64,000 bases of DNA, taken from assembly GCA_964410485.1 (NCBI GenBank), contig CAYPHJ010000009.1, positions 4,279 to 68,278 on the forward strand. The letters run 5' to 3'. A program made the position numbers and the translations under genes. The DNA is from CAYPHJ01 sp964410485 (lineage in GTDB: Bacteria; Desulfobacterota; Binatia; UBA9968). The notes below the pieces were generated by a model. It worked only from the letters and a program-made list of their open reading frames with translations. It was not told where the DNA came from and searched no databases. Positions 8,619 to 17,895 of this stretch are shown here, piece by piece (within the stretch, counting starts at the first letter, position 1; the number at the start of each line of letters is the position of its first letter).

Positions 8619-11015
8619 CGAGTCCGCCGGCAGCACCCGGCAGAGATAAGAGCGGTGCGGCAGGGAACCGCTGATTGGGTCCGCTAAATCAGTGCCGACA
8701 AGCATTGATGGGTTGGCGCCATTGGCATCATACGGGTCGTAACCAGGAAGATTAAGATCTTTGCAGTGTTGCCACCAACCGTGCTGGCAGCAAACGACTC
8801 CCGGGATGATATTTTTCGTCACATGGGCGCGTACTTTGATAGCGCCGCGGGGAGTTTCGATTATCATCCAGGCGTCGGGATGAATGCCGTAAAGCACAGC
8901 GGTCTCGGGATGGATGTCGGCAGCGGGTTCCGGAGACGATTTGCGCAAGCTCGGCAGCGCCCGCTGCTGGCTGTGAATAAAAGTTGTGACCTTCGCGTTC
9001 GTGAGTACGAGGGGATAATCGGCGGCAATATCTGGCCTGCTCAACGGGCTGATGGCAGGTTCAACATACTCTGGCAGTGCGGTAAATCCGTGGGCGGCGA
9101 AGCTGTGGCAATAGAGCTCGACTTTTTTTGACGGCGTGGCGAAGCCATGTTGTTTGCCGTTGCTATCCTTTCGCGCGTGCTTTTCATAGGTCGGTTCACG
9201 TGTCAGAGACATGCCTCCGGGACATTTCTTCAGTTGTTCGAGCGTAATTCCGGAGGGCGCCAATTCATAAGCGTATCCCGCCTCGATGTCGCCATTCCAG
9301 AAGTGCTCGGCTACACCGAGCCTTTTCGCCAATTCAAAAATGATCCAAGTATCAGAGCGGCGCTCGAATAGAGGCTTCACCACTGCCGGACGATACTGCA
9401 GGTGCGTCTTTCCCGTCGGCCGATGTTCGAAACCAGTCGCAAGGTTAGACATCTCCAGAAAACTTGTTGCCGGTAGCACATAATCGCAGAGTTCCGCGGT
9501 CGGAGTCATAAAAAGCTCGGTGGCAATGCCCAGTTCTAGAGCGCAGAAGGCCGCTCGCGCCCTGTTTGAATCTCCAGTGGACATTACAGTGTTGGATCCG
9601 AAGTTAAGAATTGCCTTTACAGAATAAGGACGTCCTGAGATTACGGCGGTAAAAACATCGTAGGCGGCGCAATTGCCGGGCTTGGCCGGCGGCCCAAGCG
9701 GCTTCTGGTCACGCCCAACTCGCATTTTGGCCATTTCCCGTGGCAAAAATTCTTTCCCTCCTACCTCGTTGGTGGGAATTCTCGGAAATACCACGTTCCC
9801 GCCGGAACGGTCGAAATCTCCGATCAAAGCGTAGAGCGATGCAATGGCGCGGCTCGTCTGAGTGGCATTGGTATGCTGGCCAACGCCGTTCCACATATAT
9901 ACGCTTGCCGGCCGGTTGTGCGCGAGCAGCAACGCCGCCTGCCAGACTTTTTGCGCCGAAACCCACGTTATAGCCTCGGAACGCTCGGGCGCGTAGCGTA
10001 CGGCGAGATCGGCGAGACTGGCGAAGACCGGTTTACACGAAACCGGGTTTCCATCGTTTAGGCGGAGCGAATGCTCGCCAAACAAAGCAGGCCGCACGGT
10101 ATCCCGCTCGTAAGCGCCAGAACAAGCGTCGTAAACCGCAGGTGTATTTTTTCCTTCGTCCCAAACGACGAAATGATCAGTGGCGCCGTTTGCGCTGAGA
10201 TCTGCTTCTGTGAGAAGAGCGCCGCTGTCAACTTTCATCAAGAAAGGGCCATTGGTCCAGCGGCGCGCGAAATCGACGTCATACCATCCTTCCTCCATGA
10301 AGCAATGGATAAGTGCCAATCCGAGCGCTCCGTCTGTTCCGGGTCTGACCTGCAGCAACAAGTCCGCATTCGCGCCGACGCCGATGCGTCTCGGGTCCAC
10401 AACCACCGTTTTCATTCCGCGTTTGCGCGCGCTAATGATATCATGGGCCAAAATTAAAGAAGTTGAGCTCGGGTTGTGTCCCCAAAGAAGAAAACTCTTG
10501 CTGTGTTCCAAATCGGGTGTCGGTAGATTCGATCCGAACGTGTAACTAAAGCCTGTGTCCCTGTGCCAATTACAGACGTGTGTTGTCGAGACCCAGTTGG
10601 GGCTACCGAAGACATGGAGAAAGCGCGCCAGCCAACGCATGCTGTCCTCGATGGACGTCCCGCTCCCCGTTCCTTTTGCCAATGCAATGGCCTCAGGACC
10701 GTGGCGCTTACGAAGTGCCAGCAGTTTTTCCGTAATACCGCTAAGCGCTTCATCCCAGCTGATTCTCATCCAGCCTGGGTGCAGATCGCCTTTTGGCCGC
10801 GTCCGCTTCAGAGGAAAGTTAAGGCGGTCCGGATGATAGAGGAGTTCCGGAGCGGCTTTGCCCTTGATGCATATCACTCCACCATTTGGATGGAGGGGAT
10901 CTGGTTCGAGACGAGCCACCTCGCCATTCTCAACGGTTGCAATCGTCGCGCAGTGCGCAGTGCAGAGAGCACAGTAGCCGCGCACTTGGTAGTCATTTGC
11001 AGTGAGGCCAGCCAT
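8610..11015 (-). CDS. Molybdopterin-dependent oxidoreductase with 4Fe-4S domain
   Basis: This 801-residue catalytic subunit belongs to the DMSO reductase superfamily. Cys15, Cys18, Cys22 and Cys49 form the N-terminal 4Fe-4S motif (CALCTAHC...C). The central domains bind bis-molybdopterin guanine dinucleotide, and Cys148 in THVCNWHRD is a candidate molybdenum ligand. The C-terminal dinucleotide-binding domain ends with the CQHGWWQH motif. No twin-arginine signal is seen, so it is probably cytoplasmic, and no electron-transfer subunit is adjacent. The substrate is unknown. ATG at 11015 is preferred because AGGA precedes it; an upstream in-frame ATG at 11033 is possible. Confidence 0.87.
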   Translation of the reverse strand: MAGLTANDYQVRGYCALCTAHCATIATVENGEVARLEPDPLHPNGGVICIKGKAAPELLYHPDRLNFPLKRTRPKGDLHPGWMRISWDEALSGITEKLLALRKRHGPEAIALAKGTGSGTSIEDSMRWLARFLHVFGSPNWVSTTHVCNWHRDTGFSYTFGSNLPTPDLEHSKSFLLWGHNPSSTSLILAHDIISARKRGMKTVVVDPRRIGVGANADLLLQVRPGTDGALGLALIHCFMEEGWYDVDFARRWTNGPFLMKVDSGALLTEADLSANGATDHFVVWDEGKNTPAVYDACSGAYERDTVRPALFGEHSLRLNDGNPVSCKPVFASLADLAVRYAPERSEAITWVSAQKVWQAALLLAHNRPASVYMWNGVGQHTNATQTSRAIASLYALIGDFDRSGGNVVFPRIPTNEVGGKEFLPREMAKMRVGRDQKPLGPPAKPGNCAAYDVFTAVISGRPYSVKAILNFGSNTVMSTGDSNRARAAFCALELGIATELFMTPTAELCDYVLPATSFLEMSNLATGFEHRPTGKTHLQYRPAVVKPLFERRSDTWIIFELAKRLGVAEHFWNGDIEAGYAYELAPSGITLEQLKKCPGGMSLTREPTYEKHARKDSNGKQHGFATPSKKVELYCHSFAAHGFTALPEYVEPAISPLSRPDIAADYPLVLTNAKVTTFIHSQQRALPSLRKSSPEPAADIHPETAVLYGIHPDAWMIIETPRGAIKVRAHVTKNIIPGVVCCQHGWWQHCKDLNLPGYDPYDANGANPSMLVGTDLADPISGSLPHRSYLCRVLPADSST

Positions 11016-11065
11016 GTGTATCCTGAAAACCATACTCTAAATTGCGCGAACTTTCCACTTTAGTG

Positions 11066-11113
11066 TCCGACTGGCATTGTCCAACTGGCATCGCCATCCA
11101 ACTGGCATCGCCT
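11066..11113. repeat. Short tandem repeat, 17-base unit
   Basis: Two copies of TCCAACTGGCATCGCC plus one base (11080-11096, 11097-11113) follow a shorter related unit (11066-11079). They lie in the divergent promoter region between the molybdoenzyme and the 240-residue protein. Iterated operators are possible but unproven. Confidence 0.6.
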
Positions 11114-11299
11114 TGACAGCTCAGAGAGTTGTGGGCTAAGAGGTAAACATCGTTTCGAGGTTCGCCGGGTCTGGTTCGGGTTAAGCAGCATTGTCGATTC
11201 GACAACTCTTTCGGCCTGAACGAGGCCTTTCTTTTGCGACATTGCAAGCCGAGCTACTCGATCCACGACGGCAAAAACTTTCTGGAAAGGAGATAGGCT

Positions 11300-12022
11300 A
11301 TGGCTGTAAGCACATTCAAAGTTCGCGACAGATTGATAAAGCACCAGCCCGGACGTCGGCGAATTCCCGGAAGTATAACGCCAGAGGAGTTCCTGGAAAT
11401 AACAAGAATCTTAAGAAGGATTCTCGAAGACATGGACAGTGAACTGCGGGCATTACAAGCATCACGCGGCGAGGCTTACAACGATGATGATAGGCCAAAA
11501 GAATTGCATATCCGGCTCAACGAAACCGACAAACCCTTCCCACTGCCGGTTTTTGCTGGTTGGGTCGAGTCTGAGGATGTTCGAAAAACGAGAGAAGAGT
11601 GGAATAATCCTGATCCTGGGCTTCACCGTTGGGGGGACGATGTCTATTCTGAGATTTACGGCGAGGCCTTGAATTATGCTAATCACCTAAACCCCCAACT
11701 GCATTTCAGGTACAGGGATTGGGCAGCAGGAGAATTATTAGAGAAGAGGGCGGGCGAAAAGGCCACAGACCCTAAGGCTGGAAATCTGTTCCAGACGTGT
11801 CTCGCAATAATGGTCGATGACCGCGCGGCGGGAACACTCGTCGTAGGGTTTCGCCGTAAGCCAAACCAGGAGTTGCTAACAAAAGCTCAAGATCTATTGA
11901 GGGAGTGGGCAAGAGAAGACGCTAAGTCCGTGCAGCGTAGTGCGCTGGTCGATTTTCTAAAGAAGTACGAAGTCGGTGGGCCGCATCTTAGTGATTCTAA
12001 TTGGTGGCGCTCGATTCCTTAA
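11300..12022 (+). CDS. Uncharacterised 240-residue protein paired with a cyclase
   Basis: I do not recognise a family for this protein. It is soluble, charged and Trp-containing, with a helical N-terminus (ITPEEFLEITRILRRILEDM). A late segment (LAIMVDDRAAGTLVVGFRRK) resembles the last strands of a GAF/PAS sensor fold, although this is only a visual likeness. A strong ribosome site (AAAGGAG) precedes ATG 11300. The stop lies 3 bases before the GAF-adenylate cyclase gene, so the two form a unit and this protein may supply input or output to the cyclase. No signal peptide or membrane segment is seen. Confidence 0.7.
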   Translation: MAVSTFKVRDRLIKHQPGRRRIPGSITPEEFLEITRILRRILEDMDSELRALQASRGEAYNDDDRPKELHIRLNETDKPFPLPVFAGWVESEDVRKTREEWNNPDPGLHRWGDDVYSEIYGEALNYANHLNPQLHFRYRDWAAGELLEKRAGEKATDPKAGNLFQTCLAIMVDDRAAGTLVVGFRRKPNQELLTKAQDLLREWAREDAKSVQRSALVDFLKKYEVGGPHLSDSNWWRSIP

Positions 12023-12025
12023 CCC

Positions 12026-13363
12026 ATGCTTCAGTCCAAACGCCAGGAAACGGACAGGGGGACATCTGTACGGCAAGAAGCCGACCGGAGGAGATCCGTC
12101 TCAGGGGGCGCTGAGGTCAAGAACTTATTGCTGGAGCGGACTCGGGAGCTTTCCGCCCTGCTCGCAATTTCGCAAACCGCAACGCAGTCACTGGAGACGG
12201 AAAAGATTCTAAACGATACCCTAGATAAGTCGTTGGAGATCCTTAACTTCGATGTGGGCTATATCCGAACCCTGGATCGCGAAAAGAAAAATTTGGTTGT
12301 CAGAGTTGCCAGAGGCTTATCTTCCCCCGAGTTCTTGAACACCCCCGTTCCCTTGGATGCTCCGCACGCCATCGTCGGGAAAATTGTCTTCGAAACACAA
12401 AAGCCTTACATCAGTACCGACATTCGGAAAAACCCGATGTTTAAGGCGCGGAGCATGGAACGAGAAGGGCTTATCTCCGTGGCCATGATTCCTATTCTCT
12501 CGAAGCGAAGCGCGTTGGGTTTCATGGCGGTCGGTAGCAAGTATTTTCATAAATTCACTAGAGCTGAGATTCGTCTTTTGCGCGCCTTCAGCGCCCAGCT
12601 TGGCGGCGCGCTGCAGAACGCCGAGCTGTACGATACTAGCCAGGCTCAAGCCGCTCAGCTTGCCGCATGGAACCGGATGCTGGAGGAGCGCGTAGAGGAG
12701 CAAGTGACGCAGCTTGAGCGTTTGAGCCGACTAAAACGTTTTTTCTCGCCTCAACTGGCTGAGCTGATTGTTTCTGGTGGCGCCGAGGACCCTCTTAAGA
12801 GTCATCGTAGGGATATCACAGTGATTTTCTTGGACCTACGAGGGTTTACTGCATTTGCGGAGACAACAGAACCCGAAGAAGTTATGGGTGTCCTCCGGGA
12901 GTACCACGCCCAGATGGGTAAACTGATTCTGGAGCATGAGGGGACTCTAGAGAGGTTCACCGGCGACGGAATGATGGTTTTTTTCAACGATCCCGTGCCG
13001 GTAACAAACCCGGCGGAACGGGCGATTCGCATGGCACTCGCGATGCGCGAGCGAGTGGAGGAACTTGTTCTCAAATGGCGTAAGCTGGGTTATGAACTCG
13101 ACTTCGGCGTTGGAATCGCGCAGGGCTATGCTACCATCGGCGGCATCGGCTTTGAGGGGCGTTGGGACTATGGTGCAATCGGCACCGTAACCAACCTTGC
13201 CTCCCGTCTATGTGGTGAGGCTAAACCGGGCCAGATTCTGGTTCCACGACGATTAGCCGGAGCGGTGGAGAGCCTTGTGGAGACAGAACCCGTCGGAGAC
13301 TTGGCTCTTAAGGGCTTCCAGCGTCCCGTTGCAGCATACAATATCCTTCGACTCAAAGAGTAG
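12026..13363 (+). CDS. GAF-domain class III adenylate/guanylate cyclase
   Basis: This cytoplasmic signalling enzyme of 445 residues makes a cyclic nucleotide, probably cAMP. A GAF sensor domain (about 45-205) is joined by a coiled-coil linker (about 205-238) to a class III cyclase domain (about 262-445). Metal-binding Asp270 (VIFLDLRGF) and Asp314 (FTGDG), and transition-state residues Asn390 and Arg394 (NLASR), are present. The base-selecting lysine position holds Arg310, while Asp381 occupies the second selector position. The Arg is seen in some proteobacterial cyclases, so base specificity is less certain than catalysis. It is co-directional with the unknown gene 3 bases upstream. A cNMP-binding membrane protein occurs at 57154. 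Confidence 0.9.
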   Translation: MLQSKRQETDRGTSVRQEADRRRSVSGGAEVKNLLLERTRELSALLAISQTATQSLETEKILNDTLDKSLEILNFDVGYIRTLDREKKNLVVRVARGLSSPEFLNTPVPLDAPHAIVGKIVFETQKPYISTDIRKNPMFKARSMEREGLISVAMIPILSKRSALGFMAVGSKYFHKFTRAEIRLLRAFSAQLGGALQNAELYDTSQAQAAQLAAWNRMLEERVEEQVTQLERLSRLKRFFSPQLAELIVSGGAEDPLKSHRRDITVIFLDLRGFTAFAETTEPEEVMGVLREYHAQMGKLILEHEGTLERFTGDGMMVFFNDPVPVTNPAERAIRMALAMRERVEELVLKWRKLGYELDFGVGIAQGYATIGGIGFEGRWDYGAIGTVTNLASRLCGEAKPGQILVPRRLAGAVESLVETEPVGDLALKGFQRPVAAYNILRLKE

Positions 13364-13555
13364 AAACGACATGTTCGATATTTTTCCGTTCTCAACTAAC
13401 CGCGAATACGCGGCAACAGTTCGGAGACCGGTCTTCTGCAGCAGTTGGCTCTTTGAACGTCGAAAAAAATGGGCCAACATCAACCGCCACGCCGGGCGTC
13501 GTCTTCTTTTCTAGTTGCGCACACGCATTCTGAATCGAGGGCGAGATGAATCAAC

Positions 13556-15028
13556 CTAGTGACGGTTCGGTTTGCCGACAAAGCCGGGACCAAAGCCGGC
13601 CTCATGAGCAGCCCACCCTCCTGCCACTCGCCCGCTGAAGATAGACGGACCCAGCATGGTGCCTTCGAGCCCAGCGCGCCCGTTTATGTGGCCGCCGGCC
13701 ATTCCCGCGACTTCGCCTGCAGCATATAAGCCGGGGATCGGTTCAAAATGCTTGTTTAAGACACGGCAGCGAAGATCGGTCTTGACACCGCCAAAATTCT
13801 TTCGCGCGAGCGGAAAGATCTGAATCGCGTAATAGGGTGGTGTGTCGAATTTCTTCGATAGCTTAAGCGACTTGCCAAACTCCGGTTCCTTTTCGAGGCC
13901 GTCATCGAAAGCTTTGTTGTACCGCTCGATGGTCGCGAGAAATGAAGACACGTCGACTTCGATCTTGCGCGCCAGCTCCGCCAGAGATTCAGCCTTTCGT
14001 ATGTACGGCGAATTGTCCAGCAGCTCCTGGACTTTACTGCGTAAAACCTTATCGCCGTCACGGTAGTACGGATCCGCTACTTCCATTTTCGCTGTCATGA
14101 GGGTATCGAGAACGGCCCAGGCATGAGGCGGATTTTGTCTCAACAATGCTGGAGTGGCGGAGGCGCCGCCCGTGAGAGATTCGTTGTGGAATCTTTTGCC
14201 CTGCTGATTGAACCACACGTAACCGGGTGTCAAGCGGAAAACAAGGCCGCGCCTGCCGGAAGGGTCCCGATAATCGGGGGTGGCGTAGACATAGAACCAG
14301 ATATGGTCCATGTGCGTGAAATAACCACTCAGTTCGCGAATCATCTTGTGGCCCGTCCCCGTCGCGCCGAAGCCCGAACCTTCCATAACTTTGAACTCCC
14401 TGAACTCGGGTCGCTGCTCCAGAACCATATCAAGGTTGGAGTTAAAACCCCCTGTGGCAACGACGACGGTCTTGCTGCGGATTTCAATGGGTTCTTTGCG
14501 GGCGTTGCTCGCTGTGACCCCGCAGACGCGACCGTCTTGCGTGACGAGTTTTCCTGCTGTAGTGGTCGTCAGCACTTGCGTCTTGCCTCTGGCCTTCATG
14601 GAATTGATCAGTGCAGTCATCAAGCCCAGTCCATTGTTGGCGGGACGATGCCAACGAAACACTCGGTTGCCTTCTTGGAATTTCATGTCCACCCATTTGG
14701 CCCCATTGCGCTCGGCCCAATAGTAGAGGTCGTGAAGTGAATGCTCGATGTAGTATCTCGCCCATATCTCATCTGCCGCTCCCTGGCCCCACTTGACCCA
14801 ATCCTCAAAGGCCAGATCTGGGGTGTCTTTGATTCCTTGAGCTTGTTGAAGCGGCGTTCCAACGATCAAACAACCGCCACCCGAAATAGCCGCCGTTCCC
14901 CCCAGTTCCTCGGTCTGTTCAAGTACGACCGTTGTGGCTCCGGCGTCCGCCGCTTCTATGGCCGCCGCTACACCGGCTCCACCACCTCCAATGATTACGA
15001 TATCGACGTCGATACGAGTGTTATCCAT
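13556..15028 (-). CDS. FAD-dependent fumarate-reductase-like oxidoreductase
   Basis: This 490-residue flavoprotein belongs to the fumarate reductase/3-ketosteroid dehydrogenase superfamily (FAD_binding_2). The FAD motif GGGGAG lies at residues 14-19, and GLYAAGEVAGMAGGHINGRA, typical of the C-terminal FAD site, is near the end. Such enzymes reduce or desaturate C=C bonds in organic acids, ketosteroids or tetralin-type compounds; the substrate is not readable. The start at 15028 is preferred over an in-frame ATG 39 bases upstream because GGGAG sits about 8 bases before it. It is divergent from the TctC gene at 15219, which suggests a shared substrate (inference). Confidence 0.85.
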   Translation of the reverse strand: MDNTRIDVDIVIIGGGGAGVAAAIEAADAGATTVVLEQTEELGGTAAISGGGCLIVGTPLQQAQGIKDTPDLAFEDWVKWGQGAADEIWARYYIEHSLHDLYYWAERNGAKWVDMKFQEGNRVFRWHRPANNGLGLMTALINSMKARGKTQVLTTTTAGKLVTQDGRVCGVTASNARKEPIEIRSKTVVVATGGFNSNLDMVLEQRPEFREFKVMEGSGFGATGTGHKMIRELSGYFTHMDHIWFYVYATPDYRDPSGRRGLVFRLTPGYVWFNQQGKRFHNESLTGGASATPALLRQNPPHAWAVLDTLMTAKMEVADPYYRDGDKVLRSKVQELLDNSPYIRKAESLAELARKIEVDVSSFLATIERYNKAFDDGLEKEPEFGKSLKLSKKFDTPPYYAIQIFPLARKNFGGVKTDLRCRVLNKHFEPIPGLYAAGEVAGMAGGHINGRAGLEGTMLGPSIFSGRVAGGWAAHEAGFGPGFVGKPNRH

Positions 15029-15080
15029 GTGCCAGCTCCCGAGCGTGATTTGTTTATCGTTTACCACAGCCTAATGTCTA

Positions 15081-15114
15081 GGTTCAATGTTCAAAGTTCA
15101 GCGTTCAAACTTCG
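15081..15114. repeat. GTTCAA-type short iterated repeat
   Basis: Degenerate GTTCAAtGTTCAAaGTTC units iterate four times in the divergent gap. Similar iterations with other sequences occupy several other gaps (21936, 25939, 62734). No gene is seen here. Confidence 0.55.
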
Positions 15115-15218
15115 TACCCCCGAAGACCAGAAAGCACCCGTATTGACAGCACCCGTACTATCGTAATAGGCAAGATTAAGAGTAACCGACGCGAATGTCG
15201 ACAAAGCGAGGAGGTCCT

Positions 15219-16262
15219 ATGGGCAAGATGTTCTCCCTGGCGCTTCTCATCGTCGTTTCCCTTGAGTTTCATCCTGCCAATACGGCATTCGGAGACGATT
15301 TCTACCGCGGTAAGAGGATGCAGATGGTGGTGTCCTCGCCACCGGGCGGAGGATACGACCTCTACAGCAGGATCCTGGCGCGTCACTTGCCCAATCACAT
15401 TCCGGGAAACCCCACGATCGTCGTGCAGAACATGCCGGGTGGGGGCCATTTGATCGCGACACGATACCTTTACAGCCTGGGCAAGCGCGATGGTCTCACG
15501 ATCGCTTCGCTGTCCCGCAGCATCCCCAATCAGGAAATCTTTATGGGGGGGCCGAAAGAAGCAAAGTTTCGTTCGACCGATTTTACCTGGCTGGGTAGCA
15601 TCACGGACGAAGTTCAGGCCTGTGTGGTGCGTCACGACGTTCCGGCGAAAACACTTGAAGATTTGAAGACTGCGGCCAAACCCGTGGCCATGGGCGGCCA
15701 GGCTCGGGGCATCGAGCCTTCGGATTACGGCAGGCTGCTGCGCGAGGTCTTCAAGGCCAACGTGCGGGTGATCGATGGATATACGGGCACGGGACCCCGG
15801 CGTGTGGCTTTGGATCAAGGCGAATTGGAGGGGGTTTGCGGTTGGTCATGGACATCAGTGAAAGGCACGAGCCAGGAATGGCTGGACAAGGGTTTCATCC
15901 GAATTATCGCGCAGCTCGGCATGAAGCCGCACCCGGAGTTGACGGAAAGAAAGGTGCCGTTCCTGTTGGACAAGGCGCCCGACGAGGCTTCCCGGCGGCT
16001 CATGGAAGTTCTCTTTAGCCGCCTCGCTATCGGCCGTCCCTTCCTGGCGCCTCCCGGGGTGCCGCGGGAGCGCGTGAAGCTTCTCCGCACGGCATTTGAC
16101 AAGACGATGAAGGACCCGGCCTTTCTGGCTGAAACGAGCAGACTTGGGCTGGAGGTGGATCCGCTTAGCGGCGATGAGGTGGAAAAATTAATCACGAAGA
16201 TCTTCGACTATCCTGCCGACATCCTCGCCAAAGCAACCAAGATTGTCATGGAGAGCCCGTAA
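15219..16262 (+). CDS. TctC/Bug-family solute-binding protein
   Basis: This periplasmic binding protein of the tripartite tricarboxylate transporter (TTT) family has 347 residues. It has a signal peptide (about 1-25, cleaved near NTAFGDD) followed by the family pattern FYRGKRMQMVVSSPPGGGYD. TctC-like proteins bind organic acids or related anions for TctAB permeases, but no permease is adjacent here. A strong GAGGAGG site precedes ATG 15219. It lies between the flavoprotein and the CoA-ligase/hydratase/UbiD genes, so a role in sensing or taking up their substrate is plausible. Confidence 0.88.
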   Translation: MGKMFSLALLIVVSLEFHPANTAFGDDFYRGKRMQMVVSSPPGGGYDLYSRILARHLPNHIPGNPTIVVQNMPGGGHLIATRYLYSLGKRDGLTIASLSRSIPNQEIFMGGPKEAKFRSTDFTWLGSITDEVQACVVRHDVPAKTLEDLKTAAKPVAMGGQARGIEPSDYGRLLREVFKANVRVIDGYTGTGPRRVALDQGELEGVCGWSWTSVKGTSQEWLDKGFIRIIAQLGMKPHPELTERKVPFLLDKAPDEASRRLMEVLFSRLAIGRPFLAPPGVPRERVKLLRTAFDKTMKDPAFLAETSRLGLEVDPLSGDEVEKLITKIFDYPADILAKATKIVMESP

Positions 16263-16289
16263 CGACGGGCAAAGCTCCGCCCTGTAGTT

Positions 16290-17894
16290 TCAACTCTCGC
16301 GGATTTTGCCTTGTGCGTCAGTGAAACTGCTGCGCAGAATCTTTCCCACTCGGCTTTTGGGTAGCGCGTCGGCGACTTTGATAGTGTGCGGCAATTTAAA
16401 AAGCGCAAGTCGCGCGCGCAAATGTTCTCGGATCGACTCAAGTACGACCGCGGCGGTCTGCCCCTGCTGCAAAACCACCGCAGCGCAGATCTTATTGCCA
16501 ATCTCAGGATCAGCTTCGGGAAACACCAGAGCCTCGGTTACCGCTGGATGGCTTTGAAGCGCGTTTTCGATTTCAGCAGGGGAAATAAAAATGCCGCGGC
16601 TTTTGAAACAGTCGTCACGGCGGCCCGCAATGAAGTAATAGCCCTCCTCGTCGTGATAAGCGAGGTCGCCCGTGAAGTACCAGCCGCCACGAATTACCGA
16701 CCGCGTCTGTTCAGCATCTTTGTAGTAGCCGAGAAACAGCCCGGGATCTTTTGTGGAGATGGCAAACTGGCCGAGTTCCCCAGCCGTCACCTTGTGATAA
16801 TCATCGTCGAGAATGGCCACCCCAACGCCGGCGAGCGGTTTGCCGACGGAACCGGGTTTCACCGGGTGTGCTTCCCCCTGCCCGATGACGAGCTGATATT
16901 CCGAGACGCCGTAATGTTCGTAGATCTCGCAGCCGACCCGGCTCTTCCACTCCTGGTAGGTGGCTTCGTGCAAAGCCTCGCCCGTTGAATGGCCGCAGCG
17001 CAGGCTCTTGAGATTGTAAGATTTCTCGAATCCGGGCAGCGCGAGCAAGCGCCGGTAAACCGTGGCGACGGAATAAAGGACGGTAACTTGATACTGTTCG
17101 ATTGCCGCCAAGACTTTTTGCGGCGTGGCACGACCGGCCAGGACCGCGCTGGCAACCCCGTTGCGCAGCGGAAACAACAGATTGTGTCCAAGGGCGCTGA
17201 TAAAGCTCCATTCGCCCGTCGCCATCACAATATCATTTTCGCGTGGCGGGAGCCGACGGCGGTTGAGATCCCCCAGCGCCACGATCCAGCGATGCGCGTG
17301 AACGATGCCCTTGGGCTTTCCTGTTGTGCCGGAGGTGTAGACGATAAAGGCCGGCTCTTCCGCTACGGTGTCGGCTGTCTCTACGTGACCAATTCCGCCG
17401 CGCACCAGCGACTCGAAAGGAATCTCCGCTTGCGCCGCCGCGCCGGCGCAAATAACGTTCCTATTCGCAAACGTGTCGCGCAGTTCGCGGACAGCGCTCG
17501 CGCGCGAACCCTGAGTCACGACACACTTGGGCGCGGTCTGGTCCGCGACATTCTTTAATTCACCGGTCGACAAGAGCGAGTTGACAAGCACCGGAATAGC
17601 CCCAATCTTCACCGCGCCCAGAAAAGCTATGGCAAATTCCGGTGAGTTGCCCATCATGATCAGTATCAGATCGCCCTTGTCGACTCCGAGCCTGGCAAAG
17701 CCGCTCGCGGCAGCCTCGATTTGCCGGTCGAGCCGCTCATAGCTGAGACTTTCCCCTTCCCACAGGAGTGCCGTGCGACCGCCCAGGCCGCCGCTCAGTG
17801 CCGGTTCCATAACTTCCCGCGCGAGATTCAAGCGCGCGGGGAACGTTCTATAAGTTGACCAGGTTCTGGCGTCTAAGCCTCTCGGTGCCGTCAT
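16290..17894 (-). CDS. AMP-forming acyl/aryl-CoA ligase (benzoate-CoA ligase-like)
   Basis: This 534-residue enzyme activates a carboxylic acid to its CoA thioester using ATP. The P-loop motif YTSGTTGKPKG is at 186-196, the hinge region GGWYFTGDLA is at about 415, and the C-terminal catalytic Lys518 lies in SRVGKILR. The overall pattern (HAHRWIVALGD, YEHYGVSE) is closest to benzoate- or related aryl-CoA ligases, so an aromatic acid is a reasonable but unproven substrate. The ATG follows the stop of the upstream enoyl-CoA hydratase by one base, indicating one operon. Confidence 0.87.
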   Translation of the reverse strand: MTAPRGLDARTWSTYRTFPARLNLAREVMEPALSGGLGGRTALLWEGESLSYERLDRQIEAAASGFARLGVDKGDLILIMMGNSPEFAIAFLGAVKIGAIPVLVNSLLSTGELKNVADQTAPKCVVTQGSRASAVRELRDTFANRNVICAGAAAQAEIPFESLVRGGIGHVETADTVAEEPAFIVYTSGTTGKPKGIVHAHRWIVALGDLNRRRLPPRENDIVMATGEWSFISALGHNLLFPLRNGVASAVLAGRATPQKVLAAIEQYQVTVLYSVATVYRRLLALPGFEKSYNLKSLRCGHSTGEALHEATYQEWKSRVGCEIYEHYGVSEYQLVIGQGEAHPVKPGSVGKPLAGVGVAILDDDYHKVTAGELGQFAISTKDPGLFLGYYKDAEQTRSVIRGGWYFTGDLAYHDEEGYYFIAGRRDDCFKSRGIFISPAEIENALQSHPAVTEALVFPEADPEIGNKICAAVVLQQGQTAAVVLESIREHLRARLALFKLPHTIKVADALPKSRVGKILRSSFTDAQGKIRES

Positions 17895-17895
17895 T

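Noticed and set aside
15105..15818. 237-codon minus-strand frame opposite the TctC gene
   Set aside because: It is antisense to a confident gene and includes the intergenic repeat; no support.
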